NCBI RefSeq assembly: GCF_900129375.1
Contig: NZ_FQVN01000004.1
Coordinates: forward strand, 1 to 64,000
Origin: Streptoalloteichus hindustanus
GTDB taxonomy: Bacteria > Actinomycetota > Actinomycetes > Mycobacteriales > Pseudonocardiaceae
Direction of reading: 5' to 3'
Length of the DNA stretch: 64,000 nucleotides
A model generated the notes under the pieces. It was given only the letters and a program-made list of their open reading frames with translations, made no database searches and had not been told where the DNA came from. The position numbers and the translations under genes are program-made. Positions 41,950-51,205 of the stretch are shown one piece after another (the first letter of the stretch is position 1; each line of letters starts with the position of its first letter).

Positions 41950-44900
41950 GCTTCTCGTCCTCCAATCGAGAGGTGTCGTCGGATTCCGGTGCGGGCGCCG
42001 GTGGCCGGTGCCCGGGAGGCGCACCGGTCCGGGCCTCGTCGCGGCCGGTGGTCGGTGGCGTGCCCAGCTCGGACCGGGCGAGTCCCACCCGCAGGGACAC
42101 CTGCTCGGCGAGGGCGGCGACGGTGCCACCACCACTGATCACCTCCATCGGCGGGATGTCGACGCCGAACCGCTTGCGGGCGGCCACGAGCAGCTCGGCG
42201 CTCATGAGGGAGTCCATGCCGTAGGTGTCGATGCGGCGGTGGGGGTCGATCTGGTCGGGTTCGGTCTGGAGCACCTCCGCGACCAGCTCCGTGATCGCGG
42301 TGGTGATGACCTCCCTGGCCTGGTCCGGGGGCATGGTGGCGAGCTGGTGGGCGAGGGGAACGCCGCCCCCGCCGTCGTCGGCGCTCCCGGAGACCAGCAG
42401 CGAGAACCGGGGCGACCGCACGCCGGGGGCGATCGCGACGAGCCGGGCCCAGTCCAGGGTCGCGATCGTGGTGGCCACCTCGTCCTCGGCCAGGGCCGCA
42501 CCGGCGAGGGCGAGCGCCTCGGCCGCGGACATGGCCTCAAGCCCGAGCGAGGCGATCTTCGGGACGAGCTCGCTCCTGGCGACGTACCCGACGTCGCCGA
42601 TGGCGCCCCAGGCGATCACGTTGGCGGGCAGTCCCCGCTGCCGCCGCTGCCTGGCCAACGCCTCCAGGAACGCGTTGCCCGCGACGTAGGGGGTCTGCTG
42701 GGCGTTGCCGAGGGTGGTTGCCGCCGAGGAGTAGAGCAGGAACAGGTCGAGGTCGCGGTCGCGGGTCAGCCGGTCGAGCACCAGGGCGCCGCCGAGTTTC
42801 GGGCGCAGCACGGCCCGGACCCGCTCGTCGGTGAGATCGAGCAGGGGCGCGTCGTCCATGTGCATCGCGCAGTGGACCACCCCGCGCAGCGGGTGACCGC
42901 TCGCGTCGATCTCGGCGACGACCCGTCGCATCGCGTCGGGGTCGGTGACGTCGGCCGCGTGGGGCGTGGCGTGGACGCCGCGTTCGGCGAGCGCCCGCAG
43001 CAGGTCAGGGGCCTCGGGCGCCCGCGCCCCGCGCCGGCTGACCAGCGCCAGGTGGCGGGCGCCGTGGTCGGCGAGCCAGAGCGCGGTGGCGGCGCCGAAC
43101 CCGCCGAGCCCGCCGGTGACGAGGTAGGTGCCCTCGGGGTCGCGCGGTGCTGGCGGAGGGGCGGCGTCCGCCACGACGACGGGTTCGGCTCCCCGGTCGA
43201 AGGAGACCACGACCTTGCCGACGTGCCGGGAGTGCTGCACCAGCTCGAACGCCTCGGCGATCCGCCCCGCCGGGTAGACGCGGTGCGGGAGCGGGCGGTA
43301 GACGCCGGCCCGGATCAGCTCGGCCACCTCCGCGGCGAGCTGGGCGGCCTCCGCCGGCTGGGTGATCAGCGCGGACAGGTCCACCGCGAAGAAGGCCAGG
43401 TTGTTGTGGAACGGGCGCAGCGGCAGGTTGTTGTCGGCGAGGACGTCCCGTTTGCCCAGCTCCACGAAGCGCCCGCCCGGACGCAGCAGCTCCAGGCTGG
43501 CGGCCATCGCCGGCCCGGCCAGCGAGTTGACCACCACGTCGACGCCCCGGCCCCCGGTGATCCGCCGGACCTGCTCGGCGAACTCCAGACCGCGCGAGTC
43601 CAGCACGTGCTCGACGCCCAGGGCCGTCAGCAGGGTGCGCTTGGTCGGCGTCCCGGCGGTGGCGATGACCGTCGCGCCGCGGTGGCGGGCGTACTGCAGG
43701 ACGGCCAGGCCGATGCCCCCGGCGCCGCCGTGCACGAGGACCGTCTCGCCCGGGGCCAGCCGGGCCAGGCGGGCCAGGCTGTGGTGCACGGTGCTGACGA
43801 CCACGGGCATCGTGGCGGCCTCGGTGAGGCTCATCGACTCCGGGACGTGGTCGAGGCTGTCGGCCGGGGCCAGGACGTGGGAGGCCAACGCGCCGGGCAC
43901 CAGGCCGTACACCCGGTCTCCCACCGCCAGCCGGGTCACCCCCGGCCCGATCGCGGTCACGACGCCGGCCCCCTCCAGGCCGCTGCCGTAGTGGCCGGTG
44001 AAGTCGAACGCCTCGACGGGCAGCAACCCGGCCGCCTGCAACACGTCCCGGTAGTTCAACGCCGCCGCGCGCATCTCGACGACGACCTGGCCCTCGCCGG
44101 GCACCGGGGCGGGCCGGGCGCGCCAGACGAGCTCGTAGGACAGTCCGGGGTCGCGGATCTCCAGCGCGAACGGTCCATTGTGGACGGTGCTGCCGCCGAG
44201 CTCGGTCTCCCTCGGCACGAAGCGGCCCTGCTCGGCCAGGACGATCTCGTCCTCGTCGGTGGGGTCCAGCAGTTCCCGGACGAGACGGTCGGCGTCGTGG
44301 TCGGGGCCGCCCGCGCGGTGCAGCGCGACGCGCCGCACGGACAGGTCCGGGTACTCGCTGCCCAACGAGCGGGCCAACCCCCACACCGCGGCGTCGCCGG
44401 GCGAGGTGGCGGCCGCCGGTGCCGGCATGACGCCGCTGGGCCTGGTCACCACCCACAACGCCCACTGCGCGGTGGTTTCGCGCTGGGCGCGGACGATGCG
44501 GCGCAGCAGTGCCGCGTGATCGGTGGTGCGGTCCAGCAGCGCGGTGGGCGAGTCCTCCGGCGGTGGCGCGAGGATCAGCACGACCGCCTTGCTCTGGCCC
44601 TCTCGGTCCGCGTCGGCCGACGGCGTCCACTCGGCCACCGGGACCGTGTGGACGTCGGTGTGCCCGGCCGCGCGCAGCAGGCGGGCGGTGTGCTCGGCCA
44701 GCGGGGTTTCCTCGGCGGACTCGGTGAGCAGGACCCAGGACGTGGCCGAACTCGGCGCGTCGGCGCGCGGCTCGGATGGTGGCGTCGCCTGCTCCGGGGC
44801 CGTGGCGAGGATGGCGGAGCACTGGTCGCGGACCGGCGCGTCGGCCGCCCCGGTCTGCGCCACGTCGGTGAACCCGCACTGGTCCAGCAGCGGCGGCCAC

Positions 44901-47900
44901 TCGTCGCGGGGCAGCATGACGGAGCGCGGACGCAGGTGCCGGTCGGTCTGGGACCAGAAGCTGTCCAGGAACCCGAAGAGCGGCGCGGCGGTCTCGGCCG
45001 AGTGGGTCTCCAGCGCCAGCAGCCGGCCGCCGGGCGCGAGCAGGGACGCGACGCGGCGCAGCGCGCGCTCCAGGTCCCTGGCGGTGTGCAGGGCGTTGGA
45101 CGCCACGACCAGGTCGAACGCCCCGGGGGCGAACTCCGTCCCGTCCTGGTCCAGGTCGAAGGTGCGGTACCGCACGAAGTCGTAGCGGGCGAAGCGCTTC
45201 TGGGCCCGGGACAGGAAGTACGGCGAGATGTCGGTGTAGAGGTAGCACGTGCGGTCGGCCGGCAGCAGCGGCAGCAGCGCCGCGGTCATGCCGCCCGTGC
45301 CGGCGCCGACCTCCAGCACCCGCAGCGGCCGCTCCACCGGCCACCGGCGCACGATCTGCCGCACCAGCTCCTGCGCGACGAGGTTGTGGAAGCGGGCCAG
45401 GCATCCCACGTCGTAGAGCTGGGCGAACAGCTGCTCCTCGTCCGCCGCGGCGAACAGCTCCATCGGATCGCGCGCCCCGGTCAGCACCTCGGGCAGGCTC
45501 CACAGCACCGACAGGGCCGGCAGGGCGTCCGTGACAGCGCCGGGCGCCTCGTGGAGCAACCGTCGCGCGATCTCCGCCGGGTCCGGCGCGTTCTCGCCCA
45601 GCTCCCAGCGATCACCGTCCACCTGCTCGACCAACCCGTGGGCCGCGCAGAGCGGCAGCAGCATCCCGACGAGGTTCGTGTGCCGCTCCCGCATTCCCGC
45701 GCTGATCAGGTCGGCCATCGTGAACTCGGTGGTGGAGGGCGGCAGGACGGCGCGGACGGCGCGGGCGAAGACGCGGGCGACCACCGTCTCGGACAGTCGG
45801 GGCAGGCGGCGCAGCACGTCGGCCTGGTCGTTCCGGAGGTGGGTGATGCGCTCGTGCGCCGCGGCCAGGAGTTCCCGCGAGTCGGGCAGCGGGCTGGGAG
45901 CGGCCGGCTGGTCGAGCCGTGGTTGGGCGCGCAGCTCGGTCCGCAGCCGCCATCGGGGGGTGCCGGAGAACCAGCTCACCCGGCCCAGCCGACAGCCGGT
46001 CAGCTCGGCGGTGACCGCGCCGGCCTCGTCCAGGACGGTGATGTCCCAACACGGGTGGCCGGACACGCGGGTGCGGTCGCGGACGTGCACGAACCCGGTC
46101 TCCGTCGCGCGTCGCCACACCCGCGCCCCGCCCAACCCGACGGGCAGGTACCGGTGCCCCTGGTCCAGGGCGCTGACCAGCGGAATACCGGCCTGCAGGG
46201 CGCCGTCGAGCAGGGCCGGGTGGATCACGAAGTCGTCCGGGGGCGCGGTGTGGCGGTAGGCGGCGAGCGTCTCGCCGTCGCCGGTCCAGATCTCGGTCAG
46301 GACCTGGAAGTGGGGGCCGTAGTCGAGGCCGTAGCGGGTGGTGTCGGAGTAGAACCGCTCGCCGGTGCTCCACGGCCGCATGCCCGCGCGCAGCCGCGCG
46401 ACGTCCACGCCGTCCGGCGCTTCGCCCACCCGGCGCCGCACCCGGCCCCTGGCGTGCGGGCGCGGCTGGGCGTCGTCCTCGTGGGTGCTGCTGATGATCA
46501 CCGTCCCGTCGCCCGGGTCGACGCTGACCTGGGTGCGCACGGCCGCGGCGTCCGGCCAGGGGACGACCAGCGGCCGGGTGACCTCCAGCCGGCCGATCTC
46601 CACCTCGTGCCCGCAGGCGAGGCGCCCAGCGGACAGGGCCATCTCGGCGAACGCGGCGGCGGGCATGGTCACCCGCCCGGCGAGCCGGTGGTCGGCCAGC
46701 CAGGGCACCAGGACCGGCTCGACGGCGCCGTCCCAGGTCGGGTTCGGGGCGGGCATCCGCTCGCCGAGCAGGGGGTGGTCGATCCGGCCGGTGCCACTGG
46801 TGCGCACCCAGTCGTCGCCGCTGCCGGCCCAGTGCCGTTCCCGCTGCCACGGGTAGGCGGGCAGGTCCACGACGCGTCCCGGGACGGGGAAGTACCGGCC
46901 CCAGTCCACCCGCCCGCCGGCCGCGATCACCGCGGCCGCGGCCTGGGACACCGCGGCCGCGCCGTCGGTGTCGCGGCGCAGGGTGGGGACGACCGCGAAC
47001 GCGCTCTCCGGGTGCGCGGCGGTGATGGCGCGCAGGTAGCCGCGCAGCACCGGGCGCGGGCCGATCTCGACCAGCACCCCGACGCCGTCGGCGATGGCCC
47101 GCTCGACGGCGGGGGCGAACAGGACCGGCGTGCGGATGTTGCGCCACCAGTGGTCGGCGTCCAGCGCACCGCCCTCGACGACGTCGCCGGTCACCGTGGA
47201 GATCAGGGGAACCGCGGTGGCGTCCGGCTCCAGCCCCGCCAACGCCGCGCGGAGCTGGTCGTGGACCGGGTCCATCGCGCGACTGTGGAAGGCGTAGTCG
47301 AGATCGAGCCTGGTGGAGTGGACCTCGCGGCGGGCCAGCTCGTCGAGGAGCTTCTCCAACTGGTGCTCCGGCCCGGCGATCGTGACGTCGCGGGGGCTGT
47401 TGACCGCGGCCAGCTCCAGCTCCGGGTAGTCGGCGAGCAGTTCGCGCGCGGCCTCCGGCGGCAGCGCGGCGGCGACCATGCGCCCGCTCCCGGCGGTGAG
47501 CCCCTGGGCGCGGCTGCGTTCGGCGATCACCCGCGCGGCCTGCTCCAGGCTCAGCGCGCCCGCCGTCCACGCCGCGGCCACCTCGCCGACGCTGTGCCCG
47601 AGCACCACCGACGGGGTGATGCCGTGCTCGCGCAGCATCGCGACCACGCCGACCTGCACCACGAACAGCAGGGGCTGCGCGATCTCGGTGGTGGCGAGAT
47701 CCCGGGGCGTGCTCGCGCCGAGCCGTTCGGCCACCGACCACCCCAGGCGCTCGGCCAGGGCCGCGTCGGCCTCGCGCACCGCCGTCCGGAACACCGCGTC
47801 GCGCTCCAGCAGGTCGGCGGCCATGCCCACCCACGCCGCCCCGTTGCCGTCGAAGACGAACCCGACCTCGCGCTGCCCCGCCCGCACGCCGCGCGCGCGG

Positions 47901-49462
47901 GGGAGCGGCGGATGGCCGGTCTCCTTGCCGGTGAGCAGCCGGGCCGCCTCGGCCGGTGTCGAGGCCAGCACGGCCGTGCTGTGCTTCCGTCGCGTCCTGC
48001 GCAGACAACTGGTGTGGGCCAGGTCGTAGAACTCCTCCTCGCCCGCCTCCGCCAGCCGCTCGGCGAGGTCGGCCTCGGCCCTGGTCAACGCGTCCGGGGT
48101 GTGGGCCGACACCACCACCGGGACGATCTCGCGCGCCGGGTGCTCCACGGGCGCGGGCGGTGCGGCACTGGCCACGACGACGTGCGCGTTCGCCCCGCCG
48201 AAGCCGAAGGAGTTCACCCCGACCACGACCCGCTCCGACTCGGTGACCGGTCGCGGCTCGGTGGCCACCGCGAGCCCCAACCCGGCGAAGTCGATGTGCT
48301 CGTTCAGCGGTTCGGCGTGCAGCGTTGCCGGGATTCGCCGGTGCCGCACCACCAACAGCGCCTTGAGCAGGCCCGCGATCCCCGACCCTGCCTCCAGGTG
48401 CCCGATGTTGCTCTTGACCGAGCCGATCGGCAGGGCGCCCCGCGTGCGGTGGACGCCGAGCGCCGCCCCCAGCGCCGAGCACTCGATGGGGTCCCCGACC
48501 AGGGTTCCCGTGCCGTGAGCCTCCACATAGGACAGTTCGTCCGGGCGCACCCCGGCCCGCTGGTACACCGACTCCAGCAACGCCCGCTGGGCCTGACCGT
48601 TGGGCAGCGCCAACCCCCGCGTGTGCCCGTCGCTGTTGCAGCCGCTGCCGAGGATCACCGCGTGGACGCGGTCGCCGTCCGCCTCCGCGTCGGCCAGCCG
48701 TTTGAGGACGACCAGCCCGGCGCCCTCGGCGCGCACGAACCCGTCCGCCTCCGCCGAGAACGCCGCGCACCGGCCCCGGCGGGACAGCATCGACGCCTGC
48801 GAGAACCCCACGTAGGGGAACGGGCTGAGCAACACGTTGACGCCGCCGCACAACGCGACGCGACTGGTGCCCTCCACGAGCGTGCGGCACGCCTGGTGCA
48901 CCGCCGTCAGCGACGAGGAGCACGCGGTGTCCACCGCCCAGCTCGGACCCCGCAGGTCCAGGCAGTGCGAGACGCGGTTGGCCACGACGGACAACGCCGC
49001 GCCGCCCATGGTGTAGGCGTCCACCCGGCGCGGGGAGAGCATCTGCAGGCCGCCGTAGGAGGCGTCCGCCACCCCGACGTGCACGGCCGTGTCCGACCCG
49101 GCCAGCGACTCCGCGGTGATCCCCGCGTCGTCCAGGGCCTCCACCGCCAGCTCCAGCAGCAATCGCTGCTGCGGGTCCATCTGCGCCGCCTCGCGCGGCG
49201 AGATCCCGAAGTAGTCGGCGTCGAACGACGCCACGTCGCTGAGGTACCCGCCCGCCGAGGTGTAACTCCTGCCGGGTCTCGGCAGCACGGGGTCCACGAA
49301 CCTGACCGGGTCGAAGCGCTCCTCGGGCAGCTCGCCCACCAGGTCCCGACCCTGCGACAACGCCCGCCACAACTGGTCCAGGGAGGCAAGGTCCCCGGGC
49401 AGCCGGCACGCCGCGCCCACGACGGCGACCGCCGACCCCGTGCTGTCGCTTCCCGCGCTCAC
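41942..49462 (-). CDS. Highly reducing type I polyketide synthase, KS-AT-DH-MT-ER-KR-ACP
   Basis: About 2506 aa. In order: KS with DTACSSSL, EAHGTGT and KSNIGHLEAG; AT with GHSVGE and YAFHS (malonyl-type motif region); DH with HRLAGRVTMP and DGALQ; a SAM methyltransferase with VLEVGAGTGGM; ER with LVHGGAGGIGLAVLQYA; KR with GGLGGFGAATA and the catalytic LLYSSAATTLGNAQQTPYVAGN; ACP with YGMDSLMSAELL. No thioesterase. All reductive sites look intact. The order with MT between DH and ER is that of fungal-type iterative synthases. GTG 49462 is preferred (GGGGAGG upstream); GTG 49492 is also possible. It leads an operon with the anchored protein and MmpL, suggesting a methyl-branched lipid-like product. 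Confidence 0.94.
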   Translation of the reverse strand: MSAGSDSTGSAVAVVGAACRLPGDLASLDQLWRALSQGRDLVGELPEERFDPVRFVDPVLPRPGRSYTSAGGYLSDVASFDADYFGISPREAAQMDPQQRLLLELAVEALDDAGITAESLAGSDTAVHVGVADASYGGLQMLSPRRVDAYTMGGAALSVVANRVSHCLDLRGPSWAVDTACSSSLTAVHQACRTLVEGTSRVALCGGVNVLLSPFPYVGFSQASMLSRRGRCAAFSAEADGFVRAEGAGLVVLKRLADAEADGDRVHAVILGSGCNSDGHTRGLALPNGQAQRALLESVYQRAGVRPDELSYVEAHGTGTLVGDPIECSALGAALGVHRTRGALPIGSVKSNIGHLEAGSGIAGLLKALLVVRHRRIPATLHAEPLNEHIDFAGLGLAVATEPRPVTESERVVVGVNSFGFGGANAHVVVASAAPPAPVEHPAREIVPVVVSAHTPDALTRAEADLAERLAEAGEEEFYDLAHTSCLRRTRRKHSTAVLASTPAEAARLLTGKETGHPPLPRARGVRAGQREVGFVFDGNGAAWVGMAADLLERDAVFRTAVREADAALAERLGWSVAERLGASTPRDLATTEIAQPLLFVVQVGVVAMLREHGITPSVVLGHSVGEVAAAWTAGALSLEQAARVIAERSRAQGLTAGSGRMVAAALPPEAARELLADYPELELAAVNSPRDVTIAGPEHQLEKLLDELARREVHSTRLDLDYAFHSRAMDPVHDQLRAALAGLEPDATAVPLISTVTGDVVEGGALDADHWWRNIRTPVLFAPAVERAIADGVGVLVEIGPRPVLRGYLRAITAAHPESAFAVVPTLRRDTDGAAAVSQAAAAVIAAGGRVDWGRYFPVPGRVVDLPAYPWQRERHWAGSGDDWVRTSGTGRIDHPLLGERMPAPNPTWDGAVEPVLVPWLADHRLAGRVTMPAAAFAEMALSAGRLACGHEVEIGRLEVTRPLVVPWPDAAAVRTQVSVDPGDGTVIISSTHEDDAQPRPHARGRVRRRVGEAPDGVDVARLRAGMRPWSTGERFYSDTTRYGLDYGPHFQVLTEIWTGDGETLAAYRHTAPPDDFVIHPALLDGALQAGIPLVSALDQGHRYLPVGLGGARVWRRATETGFVHVRDRTRVSGHPCWDITVLDEAGAVTAELTGCRLGRVSWFSGTPRWRLRTELRAQPRLDQPAAPSPLPDSRELLAAAHERITHLRNDQADVLRRLPRLSETVVARVFARAVRAVLPPSTTEFTMADLISAGMRERHTNLVGMLLPLCAAHGLVEQVDGDRWELGENAPDPAEIARRLLHEAPGAVTDALPALSVLWSLPEVLTGARDPMELFAAADEEQLFAQLYDVGCLARFHNLVAQELVRQIVRRWPVERPLRVLEVGAGTGGMTAALLPLLPADRTCYLYTDISPYFLSRAQKRFARYDFVRYRTFDLDQDGTEFAPGAFDLVVASNALHTARDLERALRRVASLLAPGGRLLALETHSAETAAPLFGFLDSFWSQTDRHLRPRSVMLPRDEWPPLLDQCGFTDVAQTGAADAPVRDQCSAILATAPEQATPPSEPRADAPSSATSWVLLTESAEETPLAEHTARLLRAAGHTDVHTVPVAEWTPSADADREGQSKAVVLILAPPPEDSPTALLDRTTDHAALLRRIVRAQRETTAQWALWVVTRPSGVMPAPAAATSPGDAAVWGLARSLGSEYPDLSVRRVALHRAGGPDHDADRLVRELLDPTDEDEIVLAEQGRFVPRETELGGSTVHNGPFALEIRDPGLSYELVWRARPAPVPGEGQVVVEMRAAALNYRDVLQAAGLLPVEAFDFTGHYGSGLEGAGVVTAIGPGVTRLAVGDRVYGLVPGALASHVLAPADSLDHVPESMSLTEAATMPVVVSTVHHSLARLARLAPGETVLVHGGAGGIGLAVLQYARHRGATVIATAGTPTKRTLLTALGVEHVLDSRGLEFAEQVRRITGGRGVDVVVNSLAGPAMAASLELLRPGGRFVELGKRDVLADNNLPLRPFHNNLAFFAVDLSALITQPAEAAQLAAEVAELIRAGVYRPLPHRVYPAGRIAEAFELVQHSRHVGKVVVSFDRGAEPVVVADAAPPPAPRDPEGTYLVTGGLGGFGAATALWLADHGARHLALVSRRGARAPEAPDLLRALAERGVHATPHAADVTDPDAMRRVVAEIDASGHPLRGVVHCAMHMDDAPLLDLTDERVRAVLRPKLGGALVLDRLTRDRDLDLFLLYSSAATTLGNAQQTPYVAGNAFLEALARQRRQRGLPANVIAWGAIGDVGYVARSELVPKIASLGLEAMSAAEALALAGAALAEDEVATTIATLDWARLVAIAPGVRSPRFSLLVSGSADDGGGGVPLAHQLATMPPDQAREVITTAITELVAEVLQTEPDQIDPHRRIDTYGMDSLMSAELLVAARKRFGVDIPPMEVISGGGTVAALAEQVSLRVGLARSELGTPPTTGRDEARTGAPPGHRPPAPAPESDDTSRLEDEKHD

Positions 49463-50148
49463 TCCCGGCCCGCCTCCCCGCCCCCACGACACCGATGGAC
49501 TCTTCGAGCCTGCGAGCTGTCCGTGGCGCGGGTGGTGCCCCTGCGGGTGATTCAGGAACCCGCTCGGGCACTACGGATCGTGAGGCGACCCCCGGACGGT
49601 GGAGAGCGCTCCCTCGACCGGGGAACGGAGAGAACGCCGGCCCACCCTCACGGGCGGGTCGAGGCGCCGTGCTGGTGTTCGCGGCGGTATGGGTGACGTC
49701 CCAGATCGCGGAGTCCTGGGAGTTCCTGCGGACCACCGTGATCCGGTGACGGTGGACTGCGTGAATTAATTGGTTCCTCATGCGGAAACGGACTCGCGGA
49801 AATTTGGGTGCGACCGTGGTCCACGCCTTGGGTGCCCCTTTTTCGCCATGCGTCCAAAGGGGTCAGACACTGCTCTGGTGGCTCGGGTGGACGGAGGTCC
49901 TCCCGAGGCTGGCGCGCGCCGCCGCGAGGCGGGTTTGACGTCTACGTCAAGGTTCGGGCGATCCTGAGTGGACCCGGTGACGGTCGGCCGTCCGCGTCGA
50001 GGCGACCGTCGGCGCCTCCCGCCGGGACGGTGGACGGGGCAGATCCCATGCGCGCCGAAATCGCGCGGAAAGGACTGGACGTCGGTTGTGTGCTTGTACA
50101 ACCATGGCGCGATGCGTTGAACTCCGGACGCGACACCGAGGGAGCATC
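49463..50148. other. Divergent intergenic region of about 690 bp
   Basis: Separates the PKS operon from the EamA gene. It contains an A/T-rich spot (around 49763, GAATTAATTGGTT) suited to a promoter and a palindrome at 49935-49950. Small open frames (for example 49495-49749 and 49808-50152) lack ribosome sites and were not accepted. Confidence 0.5.
49935..49950. promoter_or_regulatory. Palindromic operator-like site
   Basis: TTGACGT and ACGTCAA (perfect 7-bp arms, 2-base centre) lie about 200 bases upstream of the EamA start in the divergent region. The symmetry fits a dimeric regulator such as a GntR-type protein; no regulator gene is adjacent, so identity is unknown. Confidence 0.4.
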
Positions 50149-51177
50149 GTGAGCGATAGCGCGTTAACCCCCAGCGCGTCCAATCTCCGTCGAGGCGTGC
50201 TTCCCCTTCTCGCCTACGCCGCGCTCACCGCCGCCATGGACGTCTACGCGGGGAACCGCTTCGAGAAGGTCAGCACGGCGGCCCTCGCCGCCATCTCCTT
50301 CACGGCCACCATGGTGTTCTTCCTCGCGGTCGAGTGGCGGCGGCGCGGCGCCCGACAACTCGGTGTCGGTGTGGTGTCGGCGCACCGCCGCGACCTCGTG
50401 GCCATCAACATCACCACCGCGGTGACCTGGCTGACGACCCTCTACGCCCTGAACTACCTGGAACCCGCGATCGTCAACGTCATCGGGCTCGCGCTCGGCC
50501 CGGTGATCACCGTCCTCGCGGGACCGCTGCTGCGCCGGCACAGCACCGTGATGACCACCGAAGTACTGGTCTCGGTGGGCATCTGCGTCCTGCTCGGGGC
50601 GTTGGTGTGGGGCTCGTTCACCGGGCGCAGCGGGCTCAGCGACGTGACCGCCGGCGACGCCCTGATCGGACTGGCCCTCACCGTCGTCTGCGCCGTCGGC
50701 TCGGCGTTCAACATCATCTACATGAAGCGCCTCAGCGACGCCGGGTGCGACCCCGGCTCGGTGCTGGCCACCCGGTTCCTGCTGATGAGCGCGGTGGCGT
50801 GGGTCCTGGTGGCACTGGAGGACAACGCCGACCTGTCCACCGCGCTCGTGCCGGGCCTGGTCGTGGCGGTCATCGGCGTCGGCCTCCCCGTCTACGTGCT
50901 CCAGATCGGAATCCGCCACACCGAACCGATCACCACGTCCCTGCTGGTCTCGCTGTCCCCGCTGTTCGCCTTCGCCATGCAGCTCGCCGACGGCCGACTG
51001 CGCTTCTCGCTGTTCACCCTCGGCGGCGTGGCCTGCGTGGTCGCCCTCGTCGCCGTGGGCGCCGTCGTCCGAGGCCGCCAAACCCCGTCCCCCGAACCCG
51101 CGCCCGCCGAGCCCCGTGCCACACAGCCATCAGGACCACGAGAAACACCAACCCCGCGCGCGACCAACGAGACCTGA
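50149..51177 (+). CDS. EamA/DMT-family transporter
   Basis: 342 aa with about ten membrane helices in two EamA halves (for example TWLTTLYALNYLEPAIVNVIGLALGPVI and a second-half IRHTEPITTSLLVSLSPLFAFAMQL). Such proteins export amino acids or metabolites. The GTG at 50149 has GAGGGAG 5 bases upstream. Codon 6 is TTA (50164-50166), rare here and a possible bldA-dependent control. The hydrophilic C-terminal tail (PRETPTPRATNET) is encoded within the left copy of a 68-bp direct repeat. It converges with a threonine dehydratase gene on the far side of an inserted cassette, hinting at threonine-related export. Confidence 0.88.
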   Translation: MSDSALTPSASNLRRGVLPLLAYAALTAAMDVYAGNRFEKVSTAALAAISFTATMVFFLAVEWRRRGARQLGVGVVSAHRRDLVAINITTAVTWLTTLYALNYLEPAIVNVIGLALGPVITVLAGPLLRRHSTVMTTEVLVSVGICVLLGALVWGSFTGRSGLSDVTAGDALIGLALTVVCAVGSAFNIIYMKRLSDAGCDPGSVLATRFLLMSAVAWVLVALEDNADLSTALVPGLVVAVIGVGLPVYVLQIGIRHTEPITTSLLVSLSPLFAFAMQLADGRLRFSLFTLGGVACVVALVAVGAVVRGRQTPSPEPAPAEPRATQPSGPRETPTPRATNET

Positions 51178-51197
51178 GGCTCGTAACGCGCGCGATC
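51130..51197. repeat. Left copy of 68-bp direct repeat flanking a two-gene cassette
   Basis: Matches 53058-53125 with 4 mismatches; the last 50 bases (51148-51197) are identical. It covers the last 16 codons and stop of the EamA gene and continues 20 bases beyond. Inside is a two-part hairpin: GCGCGCG...CGCGCGC around ACGAG...CTCGT, a plausible bidirectional terminator. Confidence 0.92.
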
Positions 51198-51205
51198 CTC
51201 GAATA

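Noticed and set aside
41948-49696. A 2582-residue plus-strand open frame opposite the PKS gene
   Set aside because: It is the antisense shadow of the PKS; its translation is Arg/Gly/Gln/Asp-rich with no domain, while the minus frame shows all PKS motifs.
49495-49749. Possible 84-aa gene upstream of the PKS
   Set aside because: No ribosome site, Gly/Arg-rich sequence; judged part of the promoter region.
49808-50152. Possible 114-aa gene before EamA
   Set aside because: Arg/Pro/Ser-rich translation and overlap with the EamA ribosome site; a chance frame.
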